Assembly: GCA_030295235.1 (NCBI GenBank)
Contig: AP026167.1
Location: 372,001 to 436,000, forward strand
Reading direction: 5' to 3'
Source of the DNA: Fistulifera solaris
Taxonomy: Eukaryota > Bacillariophyta > Bacillariophyceae > Naviculales > Stauroneidaceae
DNA length: 64,000 bases
The translations under genes were made by a program, and so were the position numbers. Positions 22,628 through 32,322 of this stretch are shown here, one piece after another. Under the pieces are notes generated by a model. It was not told the DNA's origin. It saw only the letters and a program-made list of their open reading frames with translations, and ran no database searches. The number at the start of each line of letters is the position of its first letter. Position 1 is the first letter of the stretch.

Positions 22628-25600
22628 ATGAGGACAGGAAATTGGACCATGATAGTGGCGCGCAAGCTAGGAAAAATGCAATTCACTTATCTTTTAGTAA
22701 CAATAATGTGGATGTTGACAGGGTCATCCAGTCCTACGGAAAGCGGTAGTTCGTCAGCTCTGACATTAATTTCACGACCGACCGACGGCCTCGGCAATGA
22801 GAAAGCGTCAAGTCAACAGAGATCCACAAGCGGGCTGCACGCAAATCAACAATCAAGTCCGGTGACTGACTTTACTGAGGCTCTTTCTTTCCCGACTCAA
22901 CAGCCGTCACTTGCTGTTGAGCTCAATCAAATGAGAACGATTCCAACGTCGACAACCAGTCAACGAACACTGACTGATCGTTTCTTAAAAGAGAAAAAGG
23001 AAACGAAATCAAGCTCTAGCGGCAAGAAAAATAAACCAGCAGGAAAAGACAAGACAAACAACCAGAAGGGAAAAGGAAAGCAGTACTCAGATAGTAAATC
23101 AAGCAAAAGAGCAAAAGTTCAACGGGTAAAGGAAAGAAAGGAGCGACAGCCCCCGTGCGCTCGCCAGTTCGCGCTCCTGTTCGTGCACCAGTTCGCTCGC
23201 CAGTTCGTGCACCAGTTCGCTCGCCAGTACGCCCGCCAACCCGAATGTTTCAGGATAAAGCCCCAACATTCATAAAAAGAATAATAGAGTTCGTACCCAC
23301 AGTGCTTGAGGAGCTTCCAACTTTAAGAACCCCGCGAGAAACAAAGGCCCCGGTCATTGAAGACAGAACACCTACCTTGAAGCCGTCAAGCTCCCCGAGC
23401 GAGTCACCAAGTCGCTCGCCGATAAAAGACCATCTTCGGCTCCGTCTCGAGATCCCACGCCTGCACCGAGCGTTCGTCCTTCTGCTTCACCGATTGTACG
23501 GCCAAGTGCTGCACCTACAAGTCAACCATCGCCTTCACCGACTGACAACCCGACTGTAGCACCAAGCGACAAACCAACAAGTGGGCCAACCAATGTGCCC
23601 AGCATGAATCCGACCTCGAAACCGAGTACCCTGCCGACTGATCGACCGAGTCGTCAACCAACAACAAGTCCTTCGCGAAAGCCGAGCTCTGAACCAACAA
23701 CCCAACCGTCCAGCTCTCCCACTGTGTTGCCTAGTAGCACGCCGACACAAAAGCCTTCTCAATCGCCATCGCGAGTACCAACGCCAGAGCCAAGTGTCGG
23801 ACCTTCTCCTTCACCCACCACAGAGCCAAGTTCTGTTCCAACAGCACTGCCATCAAAATCACCGACTGCTGGCCCAACTGTCGTACCAAGTATGAATCCG
23901 ACTAGAATACCGAGCAATGAGCCAAGTACAGAACCGTCAGTGACACCGACAGAAGTTCCCTCGCTATCGCCGAGTATTCAACCAACAATTGGACCTTCGC
24001 GGAAACCTTCGAGTGCTCCCTCAACGAATCCTTCGACATCGCCTACGTTCAATCCAAGTGCTGCTCCCACCACGCCGCCATCGAGAAGCCCAACAGACAA
24101 TCCGACGGTTTCTCCTAGTAGGAATCCCACCACGGTACCAAGCAGTGGACCCACCATGACTCCGACATCATCACCAAGCGCAGTCCCAATTGCTTTGCCG
24201 AGCCATCAGCCCACAACCGGTCCCTCTCGTGAACCTTCCGTGGCTCCTTCTCTCGGTCCTTCTGTTTCGCCCACGTCAAAACCGAGCGCTTCACCCAGTA
24301 CTTCACCGTCAACTTCGCCCCACAAAGACCCCTTCAGCATTACCGACTATTCAACCAACACCTGTGCGAAGTGCGGTGCCCAGTTCAGATCCGACCGTTT
24401 CGCAGTCGCCGACATCGCCACAAAGCGCAGTCCCATCTGTATCACCGAGCCACAATCCCACAACCGTTCCATCGGGCGAAGCTTCGATGGCACCGAGTCC
24501 TGAACCCTCCGCATCAACAATACCGAGCGCTTCACCCACTACGTCACCATCGATTTCGCCTACAAAGAACCCCTCCGAAGTACCGAGTGTGCAACCAACT
24601 TCTGTAGGAAATGGGGTGCCCAGTTCCGTTCCGACCTTGTTGGTGTCGCCGACATCATCACAAAGTGCAATCCCATCTGTAAACCCTACAGACGGTCCAT
24701 CCGGAGAAGATTCGATGGCACCAAGTTTTGGACCTTCTGTTTCGTCCAGCACGAGACCGAGCGCTACACCCACTTCGTTACCATCGACTACCCCGTCCGC
24801 AGTGCCGAGTATCCAACCAACACCTGTTAGCAGTGGGATACCAAGCTTGAACCCGACCTCGTCGCTGAGCAAACGACCGACGTCAGCTCCTTCTAGAGGA
24901 CCAAGCGGTGAGCCGACCATCGCTGAGTCCGGCTCTCCTAGCCTCTCCGAGTAGACTTCCCACAACCGCACCATCTATTGCCCCGTCACGAACCTTCCCC
25001 AGGACCGAGCATTGGCCCTTCGCCATCACCGACGTCACAGCCGACTGTTGGACCCACTAGCCGTCCATCCATTTTGCCTACGGACAATCCAACCATAACA
25101 CCAAGTACCATACCAACAAGTGGGCCGACAATTGTACCCAGCATACATCCGACATCAGAACCGAGCGTTGTGCCGACAGATGCACCGAGTCGCCAGCCGA
25201 CTACAGGCCCTTCGAGAGAGCCTACTGCAAGGCCGACAATCCAGCCGTCCAGCTCTCCTACCGTGTCACCAAGTAGCATTCCGTCTCAGCAGACATCAAA
25301 CTCGCCGTCGCGAAGAGCCTTCCCCAGGGCCTAGCGTCGAACCAACTTTCTCGCCAACATCGAAACCGAAGTTCTGCACCCACCATCCGACCGTCAAGTT
25401 CACCGACTGATGGGCCGACTAATGCACCGAGTATGAATCCAACCGGTTTACCAAGTCAAGAACCGAGCGTGAAGCCGTCTTCTTCTCCAACAGAAGGTCC
25501 GTCATTATCACCGAGCCGTCAGCCGACAGAAGAACCGTCGATGGAACCTACGGTTGCTCCGTCAAACGGTCCTTCGTCCTCGCCAACGTCACAACCGGAA

Positions 25601-27038
25601 GCGCTGCACCCACTTCTCTTCCATCGATTGCCCCAACTGAAAGTCCAACTGTCACGCCAAGTTTGAACCCGACAAAGGTGCCAAGCAATGGGCCCACAAT
25701 GACGCCGACCTCGTTACCGACAACAGTCCCATCCTCAGCGCCGAGCCACAAGCCCACGGACGGTCCATCGCAAGTAGCTTCGGTGGCACCCAGTCGTGGG
25801 CCTTCTGTTACACCCACAACAAAACCGAGCAGATCGCCGACTACTCAACCATCGATATCACCGACGGATACCCCGACTGTTGTGCCCACTTTGCTGCCAA
25901 CTCCTGTAAGAAGTGGAGTGCCCAGTACAGACCCAACCTTGTCGCCGAGCATCGTTCCAACTGTTCCGCCGAGCCATCAACCGACGACGACCCCTTCGAT
26001 TAGGCCCAGCGGTGAGCCGACTTTATCAGGGTCGAACTCTCCTAGCGTCTCTCCAAGTAGACTTCCAACCGCAAAACCATCTATTGCTCCGTCCACGAGG
26101 ACCTTCGCCGGGACCGAGCATTGGTCCTTCGCCATTACCGACGTCGCAGCCGAGTGATGGACCAACAAGTCCTCCATCGATGCTTCCGACAGCTAGCCCG
26201 ACGGTAACACCAAGTGCGAGACCGACAAGTGGACCAACGGCTGTACCGAGCATGAGTCCGACAACAAAACCGAGCGCAGTCCCAACAGTACAGCCAACTC
26301 GTCAACCGACTACAAGTCCTTCAAAAGAGCCCAGCGCCGAGCCTACAATCCAGCCGTCTCGCTCTCCGGACGGTGTCGCCTACTAGTGTTCCGACGCATC
26401 AGCCATCGCATTTACCATCGAGACAGCCTTCGCCAGGACCGGCCGAACCCACAACTTCGCCCACTTCGCGACCTAGTAGTATCCCAACTACTGGACCAAG
26501 CGCCGAACCCACAACTTCGCCCACTTCGCGACCTAGCACTATCCCAACTGCACGACCATCGGGTGCTCCAACAGATGGGCCGACCGTTGCACCAAGTACG
26601 AGGCCATCCAGTGAACCAAGCAGCCAGCCGAGTACGAAACCGTCATCGTCTCCGACTCAAGGTCCGACAGTTTCACCCGAGCACTCAACCCACGAGAGGA
26701 CCTTCAAAGGAACCAAGCTCAACCAACAACAAAGCCCTCTACAGCTCCAAGCTTTTCACCCAGTAGTAGTCCGACCAAGAAACCTTCGCAAGCACCATCG
26801 CGAGAACCTTCACCGGGGCCTAGCATCGAACCTTCGTTTGCGCCAACGTCGAGTCCAAGTAGTCGGCCATCTCTTTCGCCGACCGACAGCCCAACCGTTT
26901 CTCCAAGCACGAAGCCAACCAGTGCTCCTAGCCGAGCACCAAGCTCAAAACCGTCGGCTACTCCGGAGCAGAAGACCGTCGTCGGCGCCTTCTGAGGCTC
27001 CATCAAAATATCCAACTTTCTCACCGTCGACTATATAA
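22628..27038 (+). CDS. Second P-[S/T]-x-x repeat protein, many frame breaks (possible pseudogene)
   Basis: Paralogue of the gene at 15514 with the same order. There is a signal peptide (MQFTYLLVTIMWMLTGSSS), a spacer ending D-R-F-L-K (R-x-L), a Lys/Ser/Gly block (SSSGKKNKPAGKDKTNNQKG), S/A-P-V-R repeats, the conserved MFQDKAPTFIKRIIEFVP stretch and P-[S/T]-x-x repeats. It is a mosaic: block A, a unique middle (24760-26160) and block C. More than ten frame changes occur (about 23150, 23420, 24320, 24950, 25000, 25320, 25370, 25600, 26095, 26370, 26440, 26680, 26716 and 26965). That is roughly three times the rate of its neighbours, so real decay is possible. The end is uncertain: the frame stops at 27038, but about 57 further codons in the same frame stay open to about 27205, with an acidic stretch (EVDLDEETKWSRR). 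Confidence 0.65.
23212..24757 (+). repeat. Long duplicated block A, copy 2
   Basis: Copy of 16160-17717. See that entry. Confidence 0.9.
26161..27009 (+). repeat. Long duplicated block C, copy 2
   Basis: Copy of 20057-20910 with several one-base indels. After 27009 the two genes diverge completely. Confidence 0.88.
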
Positions 27039-27742
27039 AGCACCAAATTGTCGAGTCAAGTGATAGTATTGAGCCGTCGCTCAGAAGTTGATCTCGACGA
27101 GGAAACAAAATGGTCTCGACGAGGAAACAAGATGGCCAATCTAGCTCAAGATGGCGTCTACGTTTCAATAGACTTAGCTGAGGATCTGAGCCTACCGCTC
27201 AGTTGAATAAGTCACGGTGGACAAGCTTAATGGAAAGACGTTTCCGTGAATTCAAAAGCTTACGTTTTTGTGTGAACGTTGCAAAATGACGTGGACGTCA
27301 CACACGGAAAACTACTTTAGTGACGCAAGAAAGCTTTCACGAGTGATGACGTGTATGATATGCACAAAGCCATGAAAGAAAGAGAATAAGACAACTGGTT
27401 GTTAAGGAAGATTGTATCATAACAACATGAATGAATCATCATTCATGAACATCTTAACATCATTGCTCCTCACTCGATTATTCCTCACCCAGGATTTTCG
27501 AACAAATCGAAGTCACCGTGCCCGTCAAACCCTATTCTTAATTCGAAAAGTTCATAAAATGAACCCGCTTAACAGACGATGCATCTTGTAGTTCCGTACC
27601 AGGTATCATATATAATAATACTCCGTAACATTTCATAATAAAAGAGACGACTAAACATTTTTTTCTGTTGTAAAATACGACATAACACGGGATGGATACA
27701 TAGTACGGATAACTTGATATGCCTATATTCTTCTTCACTGAA
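27039..27742. other. 3' region of repeat gene and convergent spacer
   Basis: It holds the possible extended C-terminus of the repeat gene (to about 27205) and the 22-bp duplication at 27092-27135. The rest is AT-rich with no supported gene. Confidence 0.45.
27092..27135 (+). repeat. 22-bp direct repeat, two units
   Basis: Two adjacent units of tctcgacgaggaaacaa-atgg (27092-27113 and 27114-27135) that differ at one base. Confidence 0.85.
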
Positions 27743-29225
27743 TTAAGGAGCCGCCGCTTCGGTCTTTTCTTCGGCTAGTTTGACACTCTTGGGATCCAAA
27801 TCCGCACACGCTTCCGCACGCTTCTTGTTCCAGAAGGATGCTGGCAAGATCTTCTGTGGGTTGCACCGGCTCTTGTATTTCTTCACGACTTCTGTCACTT
27901 CATCGAACAAACCCGTGTCCAAGGTAATGGGGTCCAGACCGAGGTTGCAGAACTTTTTGTTGGACACGTCGAGCTCATTCTCATCGGCTTCCTGACGAGG
28001 ATTCGGGATATAATTGACTTCCACTCCCGTCAATTTGGCGACCAAGTTGGCAATGTCCCGAACACGTCGTGTTTCGGCGACTTGATTGAAGATCTCTACG
28101 CGATCACCTGGCTTGGGGGGGATTGTTGATGGCGAGTTCAATGCAGCGAGCCGTGTCAGAGATATGAATGAAAGCCCGAGTCTGACCTCCAGTACCGTAG
28201 ACAGTAAGAGGAACGCCCATGGCACCTTGCATCAAGAAGCGGTTCAGCACAGTACCGTAGTCTCCGTCGTAATCGAATCGGTTGATTAAGCGTTCATCGA
28301 GAGCGGTCTGAGGAGTGTTCGTTCCCCAAACAATACCTTGATGCAAGTCTGTCACACGAAGCTGATCGTTTTTATTGTAAAATTGCCACAAAAGCGCATC
28401 CAAACACTTGGTAGCATGATAGACCGATCCGGGATACGCCGGGTGCAGAATGTTGGATTCGCGTCCTCCCGGGAGAATGACATCAATGTATCCTTCCGGA
28501 ATTTCACCACCCGAAGTGCCGTAACCGTACACACCCATGGTACCCAAATGAACAATGTGCGCATCGACACCGCTGTCAATCACCGCACAGCACAAGTTGT
28601 TGGAACCACCGACGTTGTTGTCGACCGTGTAGCGCTTGGTTTTCGATGTCTTCATAGAATAAGGAGCAGCACGCTGTTCCGCGAAATGAACGATCGAGTC
28701 GGGCTTTTCCTTCTCGATCAATTGAACGAGGAGATCGTACTCCTTGGCGACATCGAGATTGACGAAACGAATATCTTTTCCGGTCACCTCTTTCCATGCT
28801 TGGCAACGGACCTGCAGGGGAGAGCGAAGAGAAGGAAAGCAATGGGTGAGATAGTTATCATCTTTCAATAGAGAAAACGATTCTCCGCTTGCATGTAAAA
28901 AGAAAACCAGATGAATGAAGAAAAACTGCTCGATGAGACTGACCTCCATGGGTTGAATCGGTGTCAAAGAATCGCAACCCAACTCTAGATCGATATTTCT
29001 GCGAGACAAGTTATCTACGACCACAACATCGTGTCCTTGATCAGAAAGGTACAAACTAGTAGGCCAGCCGCAGAAACCATCACCTCCAAGAACGAGAATT
29101 TTCTTGGGTGCGGCGGAGCCATTGGCTTCAGCAAACAATGCCGACGAGGAACGAGGAACACTCGTCTTGGGCACAGAGAAAGACACGACGGCCTGTAACA
29201 AACTAGCCCAGATAATGATCTTCAT
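27743..29225 (-). CDS. SQD1: UDP-sulfoquinovose synthase, plastid-targeted
   Basis: Two exons (29225-28944 and 28811-27743) with a 132-bp intron (GTCAGT donor, CTGCAG acceptor, phase 0). The enzyme joins UDP-glucose and sulfite to make UDP-sulfoquinovose, the head-group donor for the thylakoid lipid SQDG. The Rossmann motif is GGDGFCGWPTSLYLS. The family motifs are HFAEQRAAPYSM, NNVGGSNN, LGTMGVYG, the catalytic YHATK (Y-x3-K), GIVWGTNT and YGTGGQTRAFIHISD. The N-terminus MKIIIWASLLQAVVSFSVP is a signal peptide ending in an A/S-F-type junction (V-S-F-S), followed by a Ser-rich transit peptide, as in diatom plastid proteins. The frame breaks inside seven G's (28115-28121 on the plus strand); six restore INNPPKPGDRVEIFNQ. 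Corrected length is 449 residues. Confidence 0.95.
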
Positions 29226-30295
29226 TCTTATTAGTTTTGTTGAATACAGATAAATTACTTCAATTTGGCAATCGTCAAACTTAAAGTAGACAACAGCAAA
29301 GAGATGAAACTCTTGCCACCGCGCGGGGATGATGTGCAAGCGGCGGCAGAAATGTCGAAGGTCGAGTGCTCTCACTCGTCTGTGCATGCGACGTTGAATC
29401 TTGATACTTTTCGCGTGTGTGGCTTGCGGCGCGGCTTTTGGTCGAGTGCGTAAGTAAGCGCGCCGGGCTCGTTTAAACCCTGTACGACAGGATGTATCAA
29501 ATGAAATAATTCACAAAAACCAGTGCGATGAATAAAATAAAACGGATGGACACGGAAACAACGGAGAACCATCCTTCGTCCTGAAAGCTTGATGAGTACC
29601 ATGTGATATTACCATAATGCATTTACTATCAGCATTGTTTGCCATACACACCCTCAATTCTTTGTTTTTTCGAAATCAATGCACCCCACCAATTGAAACG
29701 GATCGTAATCACGGTTGCACCCCAGTCATGAATTATGAAAATACTGTTATTGCAGCTCCTTCCGTTCGGCTACTTGTAGCTTTGTAAATGACTTTATCAC
29801 ATACCATGTACCTTTAGCAGCATTGGCAATGCACGCCTCGATTATTTACTTCGGTAATCCTTGAATAATCGCTGTCTTCCAGATTCACTATAGTCGAAAC
29901 TGTAGGCCACCTTTTACCAGGACTGCATTCCAATCATGAATCATGATGTACAAACCGAGCGTTACTGGAGCTCCATTCCTTCCGCTAGCTTGGTAAGCCA
30001 TGACCGATTTCATTATAATACGTTTCTGCTTAGCAGCACTTTCAAGGCACGCCTCGATTGCTTACGTCGGAAATGCTTTAAACATCGGTGTTTTCATAAT
30101 TACTATAGTCCAAAATGTAAAATGGGTTTGACTGTATTCCAGTCATGAATGATTCATCGTGAACTAGGTCTAAGGTGTGTCATGGTTGACATCATTTCAA
30201 TACATTATTTTGCAGCATTTGCAATATATAATTGTTTACATCGCTAATCCACTATAGAGTGAAGATATCAAGGAAGTATTTCAGGCTTCTGATTT
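29226..30295. other. Intergenic with decayed tandem repeat
   Basis: About 1 kb upstream of SQD1 and downstream of the trypsin gene. Most of it is the four-unit degenerate repeat at 29600-30260. No gene is supported. Confidence 0.5.
29600..30260. repeat. Four degenerate tandem units of about 180-215 bp
   Basis: A recurring core of cagca-tt-gcaa-gcacgcctcgatt-tttac-tcgg-aat lies at about 29635, 29818, 30032 and 30213. Each is preceded by a ttccgt/ct-gcta-cttg-tag segment and followed by ctatagtc. Flanking copies of ccagtcatgaat occur at 29723, 29930 and 30140. The units are strongly diverged, so the duplication is old. Confidence 0.65.
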
Positions 30296-31778
30296 TTACA
30301 ACTTCTTGCCTTTGCTGCTGGACTTTTCGCTACCATCTCCGCTGGAACTACTTTTCTTGCTCGCCTTGCCCTTGCCGCGGTGCTTTCTTCGTTTCCTTTT
30401 TCCTTTGCTCTTTCTCTTTTTAAATTCTTTCCCAGAGAGAGATTCACGGTTGCTTCCCATAACTTGTTTGGATACTGTGTCTTTGTTCTTTCCGAACACG
30501 GAACTAAATCCTTTCTCCTTTCCGTTGCTTACTACAAACAATTCATTATGCGGTATGCTAATCAGCGGTCGAGGCGTAGGACGTTGCACGGGTGCAGCAA
30601 TCACGGGCAAGGGTGCTAGCGTTGGCGAAGAAGTTGTACTATTTACCACAGTAGGTGCCGCCGTCGGTAGGGTTTCTGGTTCCACAGGACTATCGACTGG
30701 TGGCCTCTCTGGACAATCTGAGGGAGGGTTTTCCGAAAGTGAGCAAATACCTTCGCGAATCCAATCTGCAAACGCACTTAGGCGAGTGTAAACAGCGGGT
30801 CGATTCGGTTGACCGCATCCAATACCGTACGACACCACGCCGTATTGTTGTCCATCGAGACTCAGCAACGGACCACCCGAATCTCCGGCACAACTGATTG
30901 ATTGATGGTGAGTTCTTTTCACTGTGTGGCAACTTTGCAATAGAACAGGCATCAAGCCCTTGAACAACTTACCTATCACGACCTCCATCCATATTGCCTG
31001 CGCATATTTGCGAGTCGGCGAAAATCGGTACCCCCAACAGGGCATCGCACGTTTCGAAATCAATGATATTAATGTTAACTTCTTGAAGCTCAATAGATAC
31101 TGCAGCGCCTTCAGTTTCAGGTTCAGCTGTATATCCAAATCCAAGTACTGTCACTTCTTCGTCGTCTGCTGGTTCGACAGGATTGAGATTGAGAGTGACT
31201 AGAGACGAGTTACTCGATGAGCGAAGCTTCAGCAGCATGATATCATTTTGTTCCGTTTGATTGGAATACAGTGGGTGGGGAAGCGTCATTTCTACTGGTA
31301 TTCTTTCTGCGCCGTCTCGCCCAAAAATGTCGTTGGACCCAATTATTACATCTTCGGTAAACGTATCAAAGCAGTGCGCCGCAGTGAGGACAATATCTTC
31401 ATGAATAAGTGTGCCACCACAAAGAGCTGATCCTGTAGAGTGGACGTAGAAAGGAAAAGCTCCTTGGGGTGATGGTAATCCTCCGACAATTCTCGCTTTG
31501 AAATCCTCCTCGAGACTGACAACCTTGTCCATCCCAACTGGTCGCGACATGTATTCACGATGGGGATCATTAGTCGCTGACTTAATAAAGTGGGATTTTA
31601 GCCTCCGAAAGCTGTTAAAATCTCTAACGGACACACCAGAATCAGTCGCACTATTTTGACTGCTCCATCGAGCAGAAGATAAGCCACTGATTGCACCATA
31701 GGCTAATGTTGCTAGGATCACGCATATGACGGCTCGCTTCTGAGTGTCCTTTGACATTGACAGGACTGATGCATCCAT
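30296..31778 (-). CDS. Membrane-anchored trypsin-like serine protease with Lys/Ser/Gly-rich tail
   Basis: Two exons (31778-30973 and 30893-30296) with a 79-bp intron, 467 residues, no frame break. A hydrophobic segment at about residues 15-34 ([17 protein letters not shown]) is a signal anchor. The propeptide contains [11 protein letters not shown] and ends F-K-A-R|IVGG (residues 97-100), the classic activation cut. The triad is visible: LTAAHC (His), NDIMLL (Asp) and GDSGGP (Ser). The specificity-pocket residue is Asp ([10 protein letters not shown]), so it should cut after Arg or Lys. After the catalytic domain come a Pro/Thr linker ([17 protein letters not shown]) and a very basic tail of [20 protein letters not shown] and [20 protein letters not shown] type. 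This tail matches the composition of the neighbouring surface proteins. The start could also be the second ATG (residue 8). Confidence 0.93.
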
Positions 31779-32322
31779 ATTTATTTCTAAATGCTGATTT
31801 GGAAGTGTTGCGAAGGGTAGACCGAGATAGACGATGGAAGTAAATGTTTATTGGTGTGAGTTTTTGTTGTTCGACCGGAATACGAACTCGGCTTGCGCGG
31901 GAGGAATTTGTGCACTAGGTACAAGCACTAAGTACCGCACAGGACGAGTGTCTTAATCCGTTTTTCGAAGCTTGTTTTGATATTAATTAATTTATTCTAT
32001 GTATTACATCTGATGTAGAGGAGTCATACACCAATTTGTCGTGGTGACAGTGAAGCCGAATGTACTGCCTTTGGGGGAGTCAATTTTCGGCCATCGTTTT
32101 CGGCTGATCCAGTCACGATTTTGTTGACCAAAAACATCTCGGAAAGGAGCTGTTGACTGGTGGTGATTCACGCCATGCTATGGTTGTGAAATATCGACAG
32201 GTAAGAGAATCAGGTGACAATTGTTACTGCGCTGCGTAACTTTCGCCCAAGATGTTTTGAACGTAGAATGCTGGTAATTGAATTTCTTGATAAAACAAAA
32301 ATGTCATTTTATTGAGCTACTA
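31779..32322. other. Intergenic between trypsin promoter and kinase 3' end
   Basis: No gene or clear structured element is seen. Confidence 0.4.

Noticed and set aside
29936-30148. 70-codon frame between SQD1 and the trypsin gene
   Set aside because: It lies inside the degenerate tandem repeat and is not open in the other units.
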